A stretch of DNA of 64,000 nt from Podocnemis expansa (lineage: Eukaryota > Chordata > Testudines > Podocnemididae). A program made the position numbers and the translations under genes. This document shows positions 45,591 through 58,656 of the stretch, in pieces; the stretch's first letter is position 1; every line of letters starts with the position of its first letter. The stretch covers positions 12,782,562 to 12,846,561 of the forward strand of contig ML682007.1 of the NCBI GenBank assembly GCA_007922195.1, written 5' to 3'. The notes below the pieces were generated by a model. The model did no database searches, was not told the DNA's origin, and saw nothing but the letters and a program-made list of their open reading frames with translations.

Positions 45591-48500
45591 TGGTCTTGTA
45601 AGGTTGCTGTTTCAGTTGTTGATTGCTACCTCAATTGTCACTGTGATTACCCATTGAAAAATTTTCCCCGTTGTTGCTCTAAATAAACGAACCCATTTCT
45701 CAGTTAGAACTACTGAGTCCAGTGTCTCCTTCTCCCATCGCGGTTGGGAACCAACAGAACTAGTAAGTGCCAAGTTTTGATAACTAAGTAAGGCTTCCCC
45801 AAATCACAAGTCTCTATCACGTAGCACTTAATATTTTCAGACAAGAACGTATTGGAGAAAAGTAATAGAGCAGAATACTTTTCTGGCACACAAATAATCC
45901 TTGTTAACCCCACTGACTGGTGAGGCGTTTCAGTGACCCTCTTGGTTGGATTGCTGCTTGTGCATCAAGCTGAGATAACTAGCACTTACAGCCCTTCCTC
46001 CTAATAACTCAAAAATAAAACTATTGCAAATAAAGGTCAATTCTAAGCATACAAAATCAGTTGTATATAAATGACTTAATGAGCATTTTCCACCAGGCAT
46101 TCCAGTTTAAAACAGATGAAGTAAAAATGATAAAAATGATTTTTGTCTGCTGTCCCAAGTCAACTTTGTCTCTAATTCTTCCTATGCCAGGATGCTTGGT
46201 TATAACAGTATCAAAGGAAAGCACATGTTGGCTGTTATAAAAGGGCACTTAATTTTATTTTTCTTCCATAATTTTAAGAATTAAACTAACAAAAAACACT
46301 TACCAAACATCCCTTACTGTTGTCATGGCACTTTTTTTAGCATCTAAGGTGTGCAGAGAGAAAGTAAAATACTTAAGGGGAAAACTTAAGAAGGAGAAAT
46401 ACCTTAAATGCCAGTCAAAAGACCTGTTCCTTGGGCATATCACAATTGTACCTTAGACTGTTAGAATAAAAAGATTTTATTACTTTCTATTCCTATTAGC
46501 CTTACAGAACTGAGGACTTACACTGCAGTTACACGTTGGCATTTCTGCTCACCAAGGCTAGGAATTCCAACTTTCAGAGAATACTTAAAAAAGAGCTCTG
46601 CCCTTCCTCACTCATCTCAACAACCTACCTGTCTTCTTGCTGCTGCTGCTTGGCTGCTTTCCTGCCTCCCCATGAAGAGCTCCCATGCAGTGCTGCCTGA
46701 GGACTAGCAGTAGGGAAGGCTGGCTGCACTTCCCTTTGGAAACAGGAAAACAGGGCAGGACTCACTGCAAACAAAAGTCTAAAACTACCCTCAATATCTT
46801 CCAGGGAGTACATAAGAGAGGATGTGGTAAGAGGCCAATAAGCAACCGAAATAAGGCAAAAGGCCAACGGCAGAGAGCAAGTGGGTTAGGAGGGCACTCT
46901 AGGAGCTGCAGACAAACTAGTGTTGAATCCCTGACACTGAACACAGTGGAAGTCTGCACTGTTTGCACAATCTGCAGATCATCTTCAGGCTCTCTCTGGG
47001 ACTGACTGTTTTCAAAGCCCTGCTGACCACAAATGCCTATTCCAGCCAGCACACTCTCTACAAAGACTCTGAGGCTCAGAATATCTCAAAATTACCTTTT
47101 AGGCTCATCATAAGCTATGGACTATCCCATTTGCAGTTGTTTCTTCCTCTATCCCATCTGATTATGGTTCACTCCAGGTATTAAATAATTTGCAAATACA
47201 GCCTGCTTTGAAAATACAATGCCACTTCCAGATACACACACAAAAAAATAATAATAATAATGACTACGATAGAGTCACTTAAGATTGAACACCTACAGCA
47301 CAAATCCAAGACAAAGTGTCACTGCACTGCACTGCTCTAAAACTAAGAAATCAGCAAGCAGCAAGGTAAGATGTTTTAATGCGAAATGATTAAGTTAATA
47401 CCACAGAAAAGCTGCCATGCAGAACCACTTACATGCCAGCTCCATTTCCTGCTGTTTATTTTATTACAGTCATAAACCATAGTTCAGTTTTTAAAACAAA
47501 CCTTCACCTCCTTTGTAAATCTACTAGAAGAATCTGAAATATTTACTGCAATATGTATGTAGGGAGTACATATGTGTAAGCGTGAGAACATTGTCTCAAT
47601 TGCATAATGCTGAATTTTTTTCCCCCAACATCATGTTTTAGAGCTGTCATGTTTCAGGAACATGTTTTACTCCAAAGCTAATACACAGGTAATATGAGCA
47701 CAAAGCAAATTGAATGAATAGTGCCATGAAGAGGTCTGCCAGTACTAAAGTAACAGTAAGTGATACAGCAGAAAAGTGAGTCAGACGCACTCAGGAGGTA
47801 CACATATTCCGACACATTAAAACTCAGCTGTCCAGCTGCATAGCTTGTTCTGGGTTCCCAGAGTTATTTTCTGGATTCATCACAGACAATGTGGCCAAGT
47901 AACTATGAAGGAATTTTCCACTTAAAAACAGCATAAGCCTCCATTCCCTACTCTAACATTGTCTCATAGTTCAGGACATCAGCCAAGAACAATAACATTT
48001 ACCAACTCCAGCAGCTTTGCCATCACAGAGAAGAATCAATAAACAAACTCTCAATCAACACAGAAATGAGCTCTTGCTTGAGTAAAAGAAAGATACCTGT
48101 CCATGGGGTTATTGCTTACATACTGCTTTGAACAGCTGCTACATCTCAAACACCAGCACCAACACTGCATGGCAATTCTCCAAATGTAGTTTTAGAGGAA
48201 GAATAAACACCCACGCACCATTATAGCTGTAACATCTTAAGAATTCAGAAATCCTAGTAATTAAGACCAATGATGTAGATATAAAACTAACCTGTCCATT
48301 CAAGCCATGAGAGTAACATAAAACTCTTGCACAGAATTCAGAGATTTGGAGAAAGCTATTTAGGTTAGGGCAACTATTTCTCATATGTACACCCTTCCAC
48401 TTAGGCAGGTTTTGCTCAGAGTTATCTTTGATAGCAGAAAATGTCACATTAGTCACAATAACAGTCAGGATTTTCAAGAGGGGATTTCAACTGTTAGAAT

Positions 48501-48699
48501 TTTACAGGCATCTTGTACTACTTCCTCCACTCCTCTCCATGATAGTTATGTTCTGGGTGCAGTTTACGGCAACTGCATTCATGCTGCTTTGGGCCTTGCA
48601 GCAGCTAGCAAAAATGACAAGTGTTGCTGGCTCAAGCATTTGGAAGTATGCTCGTCCAACAGTTGATGCCTATTCCCTTGTCCCATACAAGGTATGGTT

Positions 48700-48790
48700 C
48701 TAATCTCACACTGGTGAGAATCATAAGTAATTCCACTTACATCAATGGAACTGCAGCACTGTAACACTGGTTTAGAGGCAATCAGCCAGG
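48700..48790. repeat. Possible ancient repeat fragment
   Basis: TCTCACACTGGTGAGAATCA, then GTAATTCCACTTACATCAAT and GGAACTGCAGC resembles the piece at 26085-26205. Confidence 0.3.
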
Positions 48791-49111
48791 CCTTAGTATC
48801 TTGCATTTTTTCTTCCCCTCAAACACCCCTCCAAAACTGCAGGAAACAGTCAAACCTAAATGACATTGTGTAAATACCTGGCTTCTCTGAGGCTGCAAAA
48901 TCTCGGTGAATCACTGCTCCTGCTAAAAATGTTATACTTCTGAAACTGCTGGCAAAAGGAAAGGGTCTGATATACAGCAGAGACTCAGAAGGCCTCAAAG
49001 GAGGCAGGAATAGCGTTCTCTCCTAGAAATACAGAATTTGAATTCTTCCCACATTACTTGGAAATACTATCTAAAAATGGGTATGCCCTGCAAAAGGCAC
49101 ATCACTTTGGT

Positions 49112-49250
49112 CTCTAGACTAACAGATTTATTTATCACATGAGCTTTTGTGGGAGAAAGTCCCACTTTGTCAGATGCTTTGAAGAGGGGGAGCTTACAGA
49201 ATGGGATGAAAATAAACGCAGGGGAGTGTGAGACATGGGATTAGGTCATC
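49112..49250 (+). repeat. Foldback family, left arm
   Basis: GACTAACAGATTTATTTATC, CATGAGCTTTTGTGGGAGAA, CTTTGAAGAGGGGGAGCTTA and GACATGGGATTAGGTCATC match the left arm of the full copy, with both outer ends truncated. Confidence 0.8.
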
Positions 49251-49689
49251 CCTTTGGAGTTTGGTCTCTAGAAGGGCTCTGCACTGAGTTTCAGGACCCA
49301 TAACACAAGATGCACAATCCAACTCCCATTCCTTCCACTGGAAGGACTTTGCTTAGGTTGGCTCAAGAAAATCAAGTGGCTGCTTAGCATTAAGCTCCTC
49401 CTGCCTGCAACTCAAACTCACTCTCTCCATCTCAGGCAGCAGAACCAGACCAGGAAGCCATAACTCAATCACCAGAAACCCTTATCCCAGTAAGGAGGCA
49501 GCAACTCAGAGCACAAATATCCCTGGCCCTTCCTTGTTGCACTGCAGAGGTTAAGATGCCAAGTTAAAACAGTTTAAGTATCTTTAGGAATGAATTTTGT
49601 TCGGTGACCATTCAACACGATCATGCGAATCTTCCGCAGTTTGAAATGTTTCCCATAGTCATACATCTCTCTGCTCACACTCAGGCCAT

Positions 49690-49885
49690 GTCCATTCCAG
49701 AAAGGTTACAGCAGCACAGCTGTACTGATACAGCCGTGCTGCTGTAAGACACTTTGTGTAGCTGCTCTACGCTGACAGGATTGGGCTCTCCCACTGACAG
49801 TAAAACCACCCGCAGTGAGTAGAAGTAGCTATGTTAGTGAGAGAAGCTATCCTGACAACACAGCACTGTCCACACCAGGGCTTTT
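49690..49885. repeat. Unnamed interspersed repeat with local palindrome
   Basis: CAGCAGCACAGCTGTACTGA and ACAGCCGTGCTGCTGT form an inverted pair near 49708-49745; the block ends TGTCCACACCAGGGCTTTTG, like the family seen at 22050-22287. Confidence 0.4.
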
Positions 49886-50110
49886 GCCTTAATAATTTAC
49901 GTTGTTCAGGCAGGTGTTTTCTTCACACCCAGAAACCTACAGAAACACAAATGTTGACAAGCACTCCACGTGCACACATGTTCCGTTTTATCTGTGTCTC
50001 AATAGTCCAAACCAATTTTGGGCACCCACAGCTCCAAATATCTACTGGGAGTGGGTGTGTGAAGCACATAGGAAAACCAGGGCCCCAGAACATTTTTCCT
50101 TCAACTAGAC

Positions 50111-50540
50111 CAGCGGGTCTCAACCACTATGTCAGTCACGGCACAGCAGCTGACTCAATCACCTGGAGGCAACCTGCCACAAAAGGAACCGTCCTGCCAC
50201 TTAAACAATCCTTCTGGTGGTGGCGGTTTTCTTCTGGCGGTGGGCCACCTCCCCTGGGATCCCATGCAGTGACAGATGAGTGGGAAACCTCCTGCTGAAT
50301 TTTCATGCAATACTAGGAATCCTTGGCGGTGGGGTTTCTGACAGCTGGGGGCTAAGTGCTGCCACCAAATCCCCATATGGTTCCAAGAAGCCTAGAGAGA
50401 GCTTTGGTTGAGGGCTTGAGCTGCTGCCAAAATTTGGTCCAGTGACTCTGGGAGGGTGGCGGGGGGGGGGGAGCAGAGTGTTGTACATGCTGGGTGAGTT
50501 TCCTGTTGTGTCATAACACGCCAGGGGTTGATAATCCCCA
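50111..50540. mobile_element. hAT-type element with perfect 8-bp duplication
   Basis: The left end CAGCGGGTCTCAACC and right end GGTTGATAATCCCCA are diverged inverted repeats. AACTAGAC is duplicated exactly at 50103-50110 and 50541-50548. It contains a run of 12 G near 50460. Confidence 0.8.
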
Positions 50541-51287
50541 AACTAGACAACATGACAGAAAACTTTTCTGTTTCCACCTTCGTCTCATCAACATGACCGT
50601 TCTATTTAAATTATGCATAAAAGTCAGGAGGTGGGTATTTGAGAATCCAAAAGCCAGCTACCAACAGATTCAAGAACCCAAAGTTCAATAGCCAAATCCA
50701 GTGGTTCCCAACCAGTGTGCCGCGGCAACACCCAAAGTGTGTTGTGAGAATCTGCGAGAGCTAGAGTTAGAGCTCCCTGCCTGCTCAGCCCAGCCACGTG
50801 GGCTGTGCAGGTCTGGCAAAAAGCAGTGGCAGCTTTTGGGGTAGGCGAAGCAGGCAGCTGCCTAGGTCCCCAAGCAATAAGGGGTCCCATCCTCAATTTG
50901 GTGGACAGAAATGAAAATATAGAAAAATATAGAAATTGTTTCCATCTAGCAGAGCTAGTAGGGCTGCAAGCCTAAGCACTTTTCACTCTTGGCGCATCAA
51001 GGCAAACTAGAATCTGTGCTTCGTCTGAATTGCAGATTTTACCATTATCTGCCCATCACCTTCACATTGACATGCTAAAAAAGCAGGAGCAAGCAACAAA
51101 CAGCACAATAGTAGGAACTTTTCCTCGGGCTCAGCTTTTAATTCCTCAGTGTGGCCATTTATTCTGCCATTTTTTAATTTTGTGAAATACTGCCTTTTCC
51201 TTTTCACCTATTCTTCTGCCTTTTCCTTTGACTTTGTGACCATTTTTAGTTTGCCTTTGGTTAGATCCAAAAAAAAAAAAACCCCAA

Positions 51288-51340
51288 CATGTGTGGCATT
51301 TTAAGACTAACATTTATTTTTCACATGAGCTTTCGATCAG
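51288..51340 (+). repeat. Foldback family fragment
   Basis: TGTGGCATTTTAAGACTAAC and TTTCACATGAGCTTTCGA match the outer left arm. Confidence 0.6.
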
Positions 51341-51892
51341 TTTGCCAGGTAGGTCCATGTAGGCTGCTACATATAAATACAGTGCTGTCCTCTTAGACAA
51401 TCATTACAGCTGTATGTGATGTCTGTGCTGTATCTTTTTTTTTTTGTGAGTAATTTTTTAGCTTCTTCTGTACTTACTATTTAATATTTTTGAGGAGGCA
51501 AGAGTCTCATAAACTTGAGTACTTCAAAGAATTTCACTGAAATTTGGTGTTTTTCATTTATAGCTATACACTAGGAACCTTTTTTAACTTATTTTTATTT
51601 ATTATAATTATTTGTATTAAACATCTAGTGCACATAAACCCAAGCCCATATGAAACATTTGTAAGATTTGACTGCCAAAATTTTAAATGTGGTATTTGTT
51701 ATTTTTGAGCCATCATTAACGTTACCACTTTTTATTTATTAATTAATGCTCATACTTTTTAAAAAAATTTTAAATGTTCATTTTAACTTTGTAGTTCAGC
51801 ATTTGCTCATTTATGTTAAGTGAAAGATGATCAACTTACAAGCTTCATGATGGGAAGCTCTTTAAAAATATCATACCCAAGAATAATTTACG

Positions 51893-51951
51893 AGTTCCAG
51901 AGGGATAGTCATGTTAGTTCAGTTCAGCAAAACACAAAATGAGTCCTGGGG
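51893..51951 (+). repeat. Foldback family end fragment
   Basis: CCAGAGGGATAGTCATGTTA, then CAGTTCAGCAAAACAC and GAGTCCTGGG form the outer end tag of the family. Confidence 0.6.
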
Positions 51952-52904
51952 GGTCGTGTGGGGTGGTTAGAGCTGCAAGGGGAGACTGGGGCCACAGGAT
52001 AGGTAGCAGTGGGGGCCGATAGTAGGGCCCCACAAAGTAGTTTGTGGCAGGGAAGCAGCTCCCAGCCTGTCAGCCAGCCTGCAGACAGCCCAGGTAAGGG
52101 CTTTGAGGGGGGTTGCTGGCGGTTGTGGGTATGTGTGTAGCAGAGGTGGGTGGGAATTGGTGTGTAGCAGAGGGTATGTAGCTGAGGTTGTGGGGTGGCT
52201 GTTTGGTTCGAGGGGTGTAGCTGGGGAGAGGTGAGCTGGGGCCTGCAGTGATGGGAGGGTCCATCACAGGCAGCAGAGGGCTGAAGGAGGGGGAACGGGA
52301 CCCATTGGGGTGGGAGGGAGCAGCAGTGGGGTGAGGATTTGCCCTGGGTGGCAGGGAGCCACTGTTGAGAAAGGAGGAAGTGGCCACTGTGCCGTGTCCC
52401 CCTGTCCTACCTCCCCACTCCCCAGGTTCTCCCCTGCCCCCCCCCCCCAATCCACTCCTGTTCTTCCTTCCCCTCTCCTTTCTTGGCACCCTTGTTCTGA
52501 TCCCCACATGGCTGCCCTTGTCCTCTTTGGCCACCCCTGCCCAGGAACGGTGCTACCATTTCTGGCACCCCCCTGCAAGCAGAGCAGGTGCCAGGGCCCC
52601 CCTGCAATGCTTACCAGGCTTACTGGGTTGTGCTAGCCCTGCCCCTGCCCTACCCTGCTCCCCATACTCACTCCTGCCACTGCAAATAACTCCTGACCTC
52701 CCCTCTCTTGCCATCCCTGCTTTGCTACCCCTACTATCCCACACAGCAGCATTTCCAAACCAGTGCCATGATTCATAAATATTCATGTTATTTTGAGCTA
52801 ATCTGAATATTTATGAGTTTTTAATGGTGGTGTCCCTTGAAAAATTTGAAGGTATCAAGGTGTGCCACAGCAGAAAAAAGGTTGGGAACCACTAGCCTAG
52901 TCCA

Positions 52905-53035
52905 TCACAGATGCCCTGTGTGACTTTGGGACAATCAGTCTCCTGCCTCATTCTTCCGTCTGTAAAACAGAGATAACACTTCCCTCCCTCACAAGACATT
53001 AGGAAGATAACTATTTAAGACTGTAAGACTTAGAT
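52905..53035 (+). repeat. MIR-like SINE fragment
   Basis: TGTGTGACTTTGGGACAATC, CTGCCTCATTCTTCCGTCTG and TAAAACAGAGATAA match the MIR core. Confidence 0.65.
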
Positions 53036-53252
53036 GGGCAATGGGGAGGCTGTACAAGTACCTAAAACACATAGAACAGACAGACAAATAGGGAGAAGAC
53101 AGTATTATACTTGTAACAAATGTCTAGCCAATAAGGAACTTCACAAGGGTCAAGAATTGGGCAACACCACCACTCATCATGGACAGAACTCAGATTCTTC
53201 TGCTTTAAAAAAGCACAGATCTCTAGAAAAAGAAATCTGCATTAGCTCTTAG

Positions 53253-54173
53253 CAGTGGCTCCCAACCTGTGGCCTGCAATGGCATTCAAAGTGGTCCCTT
53301 CTTGCTGGCGGTATAGCGAGTCACTGTGTACGGGGGCACAGGCAGAGCACGTTGCCATGGGATTAAAAGAACAGTGCAGGCTCCTTTGTGCAGCCAAGAG
53401 GATAAGAAGTCTCTCCCTTCCTCTTGGCTATAACAGGGAACATGGCAAAGCACTCCACTTGAATCCCCAGGCATTAGGGTCCCTGCTGGAGCCAGACAGA
53501 GAAAATCCAGAAGCTCTACTGATCTCCCATCCCACTGGCCCCCAAAGGGAGCCACTACCTAGTACTAACCCAGATGAAGCACACAGAGCTACAGTACAGG
53601 TGCGGTTTCATTGCTCCAGCCAGGGGATCATAGAGGAGAGAGGCAGCCTCCTTGCTGAATTCCTTCTGCCCAGCTGTAGGGCATGGCTGGACAAATCCTA
53701 AGTACCACATACCATAACGCCCAGGATTTTGCCACTGGTGCCTAGCTGCCAGGGAGGCACACACACCCTGGGGCCCAAAAAAAAAAGAGCCTGAAGCACT
53801 GATATTTCCAATGCCACCATCTTGCCCCACCCCAATCTGCGCTAGCAGCACCTTTTTTTATGATGGCAGGGAGATTTCTGCATGCCACATTCACTGCCAG
53901 AAGTAGCCACGGCAGTTTTCAGTGGCAGTGGTCTGGTGCGCTCTGCTCTGCAGCTGGAAGAAGTGGCAGCAGCCGTCTTTTGGCATCAGGGGACCCCTTC
54001 TCTGCCAGACAACTAGGGGTGCCTCAGTTTTTGGGCTGGCCCCTAGGTGTCTGGCAGATTTTTCAAGGCCTGCTCTAGGAGGATGCAGGGGCTACAGGAG
54101 GAGACCGGTGGCCCTTCAGGGTTCTAACAAATGATATTTGTTGCCCTTGAACCAAAAAGGTTGGGAACCATTG
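53253..54173. mobile_element. hAT-type element, 921 bp
   Basis: The ends CAGTGGCTCCCAACC and GGTTGGGAACCATTG are clear inverted repeats. The flanking 8-mers do not match, so the target duplication has decayed or the ends belong to different copies. Open frames inside are compositional. Confidence 0.65.
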
Positions 54174-56072
54174 TACAGGGCCTAAGGACACAGTTCTTAG
54201 TTCCAATTCTGTCCAGCACAGGGTGATACTACATACACACATCAACAAGGTCATTGCGTTCTTGGTTAAAGTACTTTTCATAACGAATCACTTTATGTAC
54301 AAAACATATGATCTACTCATTTATTCCACATTTTAGAATGCACAGATTTTTTCTGTAATGATACAAATTATGCTCCAAAAGAGACTGTGGTTCTCTTGTT
54401 ACTAGTTAATTCCCCATCCCAGTGCACACAATTTGATGCAAAGGGTGTAAGACATTGCAAGACAGGACAATATATAACCAAAAAACAATTAAAATCCTGT
54501 TCACATCCCACTTCTTTGACCCACCCAACTTCAGTGGGCCAGCACTGAACAGTGAGCAAGGGTTACCTTTGGGCTCTTATTCTATACTTACTCTCTAGAT
54601 TTGAAATTTACCTCAAAACCAAAGCCAAAATTCATGCTTCCAGCATATATCTAAATTTAAACCATCATGGTGCAATTTAACCAGCCTGACTTAAATAACT
54701 GTTTCAAAGGCATATATGGCTACAGAACAGCCGCTAGTATTTACTTTAGAGGTGTGGCTCAAATGCAAAGCCATGAAGAGAGGTCAACACTTGTACAAAC
54801 AGCAATTTAAGGTTAAAACTGCTGCCTGAGTTAAGTCTCTTTACCCTTTCCTACATGCCATTGCTGTTTCTGTTGCATCAGGGCTGTCACTAGCAGGACA
54901 AACAGTGGAGTACTAAACCCACCACGTGGTGCTCCTCCCTCTACTGACAGTAGGCTTTCACTGCTTTGAAAGCAAACACCATCAAAGGCCAAACTGTTGT
55001 CACTCTGAATGGCTTCTGCAATGAGGCTAATGATTTTTGAATGAATAACACAAACAAAATCTAAATGCCCCACATACTGCTGAGGAGCCATTCGCTGAGA
55101 GCTGTGCTGAACTGTAGTCAGGATTTTGGGAGGTGAGCATACTATATCTGCAAAACTCAAAAAGCAAAGTGATCACAAAGTTCTGTGTACTTTGCAGGAC
55201 TTTAATGAGGAAAGCTGAGAAGTATTTGCATACTAAAACCAAACCATATTAAGCATCTTCTTTAAGTTATGACTTTGATGCCATATGCATCAGTTACCAG
55301 CAAATCAGACTGCACAAGAACCACTCATTATTTATTATCACCTCCAACCACGGTCCCTTATATAAGGCTTTAAGCAAGTGAGTCAGGCACAAATTCTTTA
55401 TTGCTGTAATTCAGATCTACTCAGTAGACCAGCAGTTGCTTGCAGCAACTGTAAATTTGCCCCTTGCGATAGAACTGGAGTTTGCATTTATTACACAACA
55501 GTGCAGAACCCTAACCACCAGACTGTACTTAGGAACCATCTACTGCTGTATTTCACTGGACATTAAAGGCTTCATAGTGCGTGATCATCTAGCTGCATCA
55601 AGGCAGCTCTCCTTTATGAAAAGGAGTCTAGTTTCCTCTCAATAGCATCTGCCTCTGTACTGATGGATCCTTTCCCCACCCAACCCCAAGATGACCATTT
55701 TCTGGCTGTCTCTTCTTTGCATAAAAGGCTCTGCACTCATCTCCACACGCCTGCATCACCAGCTTCCTTGCCAAAGCATCTAATGTTCATCTGCAAATAA
55801 TTAAAAACTAGATGCCAACAGTCAATTTCCTTGTCTTTGTTTTTTCAAAACAAACCAAAGAAAAAAGATGAGAAATGCTGTTTGTTTGCATGCACTGATA
55901 TTGGCAGAGTCTTTATTCAAACGTGCATTGGCTTCATTCAATATAAAACAGATCTTGTGGCACCCCTAGTTATGTAACCTTAAGAAATATCAGCATCTGG
56001 ATTAACTTTTGACAGCTCCATTAAATCACAGTTTAAAAAATATTTAATTCTTGGCAGTTAAAAAAAAAAAAG

Positions 56073-56090
56073 AGAGAGAGAGAGAGAAGC
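56073..56090. repeat. (AG)n microsatellite after poly(A)
   Basis: An AG dinucleotide run directly follows an A run. Confidence 0.85.
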
Positions 56091-57019
56091 TACGCCAATC
56101 TTAGGAGCAATAGCCCTGCCCATCTCTTCTCCTGAGGTAACATCAAGTTCACCTCATATTAAACATGACAGTCTCTACTGTTAAATGCTCTAAACAAGCA
56201 GTACCATACATGGAGATGTTGGTCAAATCACATGTTGTTAACCCCTACTGAAACTTGTTCTTCAGGACTGGAAAGACTTGGCGACTGTATGTTGTTCCAT
56301 ACAGTCCATAATTTCAATAGATCAGAACCTCATATTACCTTTCAAATGCTCCTGGAATAGCCAAATAAAATCTTATTTGAAACTGCTTTAAGCAGTCAGA
56401 GAAGGTTATTTTAAAACCTATCAGTTGTACAGAAAGCATTTTTTCCCCCTTGCTATCAACAGGACGAAGCAAGATAACGAAGCAGACACTTTTCGGACAG
56501 CAAAGAATCTGAGTCTACTCTGCCACAGCACGCTTCCCCCAGATATAAAGCCCTATACACAAGTTTTATTTCATGTGATTGGTTCTACATGTTTCCATCT
56601 TACTCCTTGGAATATGCTACATTTGCATATATGGCAAATATAAATATACCAACTGTTTGATGTTAACAACTCTAGAAATGGAAAAGTCTTTGGATTAATT
56701 CCCAGTGTTAACCGTGACTGTGAACTCCTTTGCTACAGTGTCACATAGCTTAGCAAATTACCTGTTTGAGGTATCTGGGGGTCCTTTTCAACTTACTTTG
56801 ATCCTTCCAGCGCACCCGCAAAGTGAGGCAAACAGTAGTTTTACTATGGAATAAATAAGTCCCAACACTTTATGGTTCAAGAAATTTGTTTTGAATGACA
56901 TTTAGAATCTGTGATTTAATAGTAGCTTGGCTGTATCTGGCTAACCTGAAAATCATCCTGGCTTAGGCTGTCAAGGGGGTGACAGGTTTGAAATGCCACA
57001 AGGTACTATTATGACTATT

Positions 57020-57215
57020 TATAGAGACCTCCTGTATCACAGAGTTCATAGACATTCAGCCACCAGTTCTTTAGCAAAGCCAACAGCCTGGAGATGAACT
57101 ACCAGAGCGTATCTTTCAGAAAGACAGGCAGTGATCATTTAAAGACTCCAAATTATGCAGAATTTACCACATCCTTTAAGAAGCTGTTCTAATGGTTAAT
57201 GACTGACTAGGGGGA
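57020..57215 (-). repeat. CR1 LINE 3' region, antisense
   Basis: ACCTCCTGTATCACAGAGTT, ATCTTTCAGAAAGACAGGCA and GAATTTACCACATCCTTTAA followed by GTTCTAATGGTTAAT read as the reverse complement of the CR1 ORF2 end and 3' UTR. Confidence 0.7.
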
Positions 57216-57639
57216 AAAAAAGATACAGATTTTTAAGTTTCAGACGCTGCTTCATGCTACCTCCTTTTTTTTTTTTTTTTTTTGCTTGCTAGATTGATGA
57301 GTTCCATAGTCTGACATAATGAGGAATTTACAGGTCCCTCTCATTCTTTTAAAACAGAAAATTGGCAGCAATGAAGCTGTCTCCCCCATCTTTTTCCTTT
57401 GGGCACCAACTTGACAAAGCTTCTGTCTCTCTCCACCCCAATCACAATAAACCTTTCAAGGAAGCAGAGGCAAGCTACAGCTCTGTGGGCTCAAAAGTGG
57501 GACGGACTCCAAACTGCCTGTCGTAGGACAGGGTCAAGAAAACCCCATCCATTGGCCCCAGAGATAACTTCTTAAGGCATAAGGAGTGAGATGGAGACAA
57601 ATGTAAAAACATGATGATGGCATTATAAATCCTATATTA

Positions 57640-58195
57640 TACATAGTGCGGCCTCCTCTGGAAAACTGCATACAGCAGTGGGCACCTCATCTCAGAAAAG
57701 ATATTACAAAGAAAAGGCATAAGCAATGAACCCTTGTACATGGACAAAATAGATTTGGATGGTTACTTTAGAAAGAAGACAGATAAGAGGAGACATGATC
57801 AAACTATATAAAATAATGAATGGCCTACAGAAGGGAGACTGGGACCTCCTGTTCCTCTAAGGGAGACCTCTGGAGACATTCAATAAAATCAAAAGATAAC
57901 CAGTCTGGAATTTGCTAAGAGAAAATAACCTTTCACTTAACCCTTACTTGGACTGTAAAATTCACACCCACTAGACACCACTGAAGCCATGAACTTGCTA
58001 ACACACTCAAAGAGGAATTCACGGATAACAAGACTAGCCAAAGACAGAACAGTTGATGCAACCAAAATTTTGGAAGGAATACAAAACCTCAAGCTTCAAG
58101 GCTTAACCCAACCTCTATTAGCCATTCCTGTACTTCTTTTGACGCATCTGGCTCTAGCCTGTGTCACTGACTGGACTAGACAGATTCTGGTTGAG
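57640..58195 (+). repeat. CR1-like LINE fragment, sense
   Basis: The blocks AGATAAGAGGAGACATGATC, AAACTATATAAAATAATGAA and CACTCAAAGAGGAATTCACG correspond to the 3' part of CR1/L3-type LINEs. It is diverged and truncated, with no coding capacity. Confidence 0.6.
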
Positions 58196-58656
58196 TCCAC
58201 GTGGTAATTCCTATGCCCCAAAGCGTCCACAGTGCAATGCATAAACTTGCTGGGGTGTCCGCCTCCTTTCGGCAGGCACTGTCAGAGCCTCCCTCCCTGA
58301 ATTTTGCAGAGGAGGAAAGGAATGATGCCTGATGGGTGACTACAAGGACTCATTGACAGAATTTTTCCACCTCCCTCACCTGACAACTCTGCATGGGCAA
58401 GTGCCCAGTGGGCACCTCCAGTTTTTAACTCCCATCCCGCTTGCCCTTGACTTCCCTGGGCAGGGACTTCCACCCTTTTTCTGTCCTGCAGACAGATCCC
58501 CACCACCCAGCTTCCTGGGCAACTCAACAGACAGGAACTGCGCTGCAGGAATGGGGCTCTCCAGCCTTACAGTCCCCACCTTTGGCATCTCCCTCCACTC
58601 CTAATTCCTCCCCCCGTGTTAATGGATTTACCTGCAGGAGGGGATGGGGGGCACGA

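Larger units (their letters stand above)
44732..45761 (+). mobile_element. Solo retroviral LTR with 5-bp target duplication
   Basis: The element at 44737-45756 begins TGTTCTTGCC and ends GGAACCAACA, so it has the TG...CA ends with TGTT/AACA inversion expected of an LTR. GAACT flanks it on both sides (44732-44736 and 45757-45761). It contains a promoter-like CTATAAAAAA at about 45170 and AATAAA at 45682-45687, in the right order for U3-R-U5. No primer-binding site or internal retroviral genes follow, so it is a recombined solo LTR of an endogenous retrovirus. It lies antisense to P4HA2. Confidence 0.85.
50699..52894. mobile_element. Possible 2.2-kb hAT-type element with nested insertions
   Basis: The ends CAGTGGTTCCCAACC and GGTTGGGAACCACTA are a good inverted pair; the flanks GCCAAATC and GCCTAGTC agree at six of eight positions. 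Foldback fragments lie inside at 51288-51340 and 51893-51951, and a GC-rich part at about 52080-52740. No intact transposase is visible. It may instead be two elements whose outer ends remain. Confidence 0.5.

Noticed and set aside
48428..48703. 91-codon hydrophobic plus-strand frame, considered as a membrane protein
   Set aside because: A competing antisense frame overlaps it, there is no splice context and no recognisable family.
49831..50298. Longest open frame in the window (155 codons, plus strand)
   Set aside because: It crosses an interspersed repeat and the hAT boundary at 50111 with its target duplication, and has no protein-like conservation that I recognise.
52070..52786. Long overlapping frames on both strands
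   Set aside because: GC-rich low-complexity interior of a mobile element; both strands are equally open.
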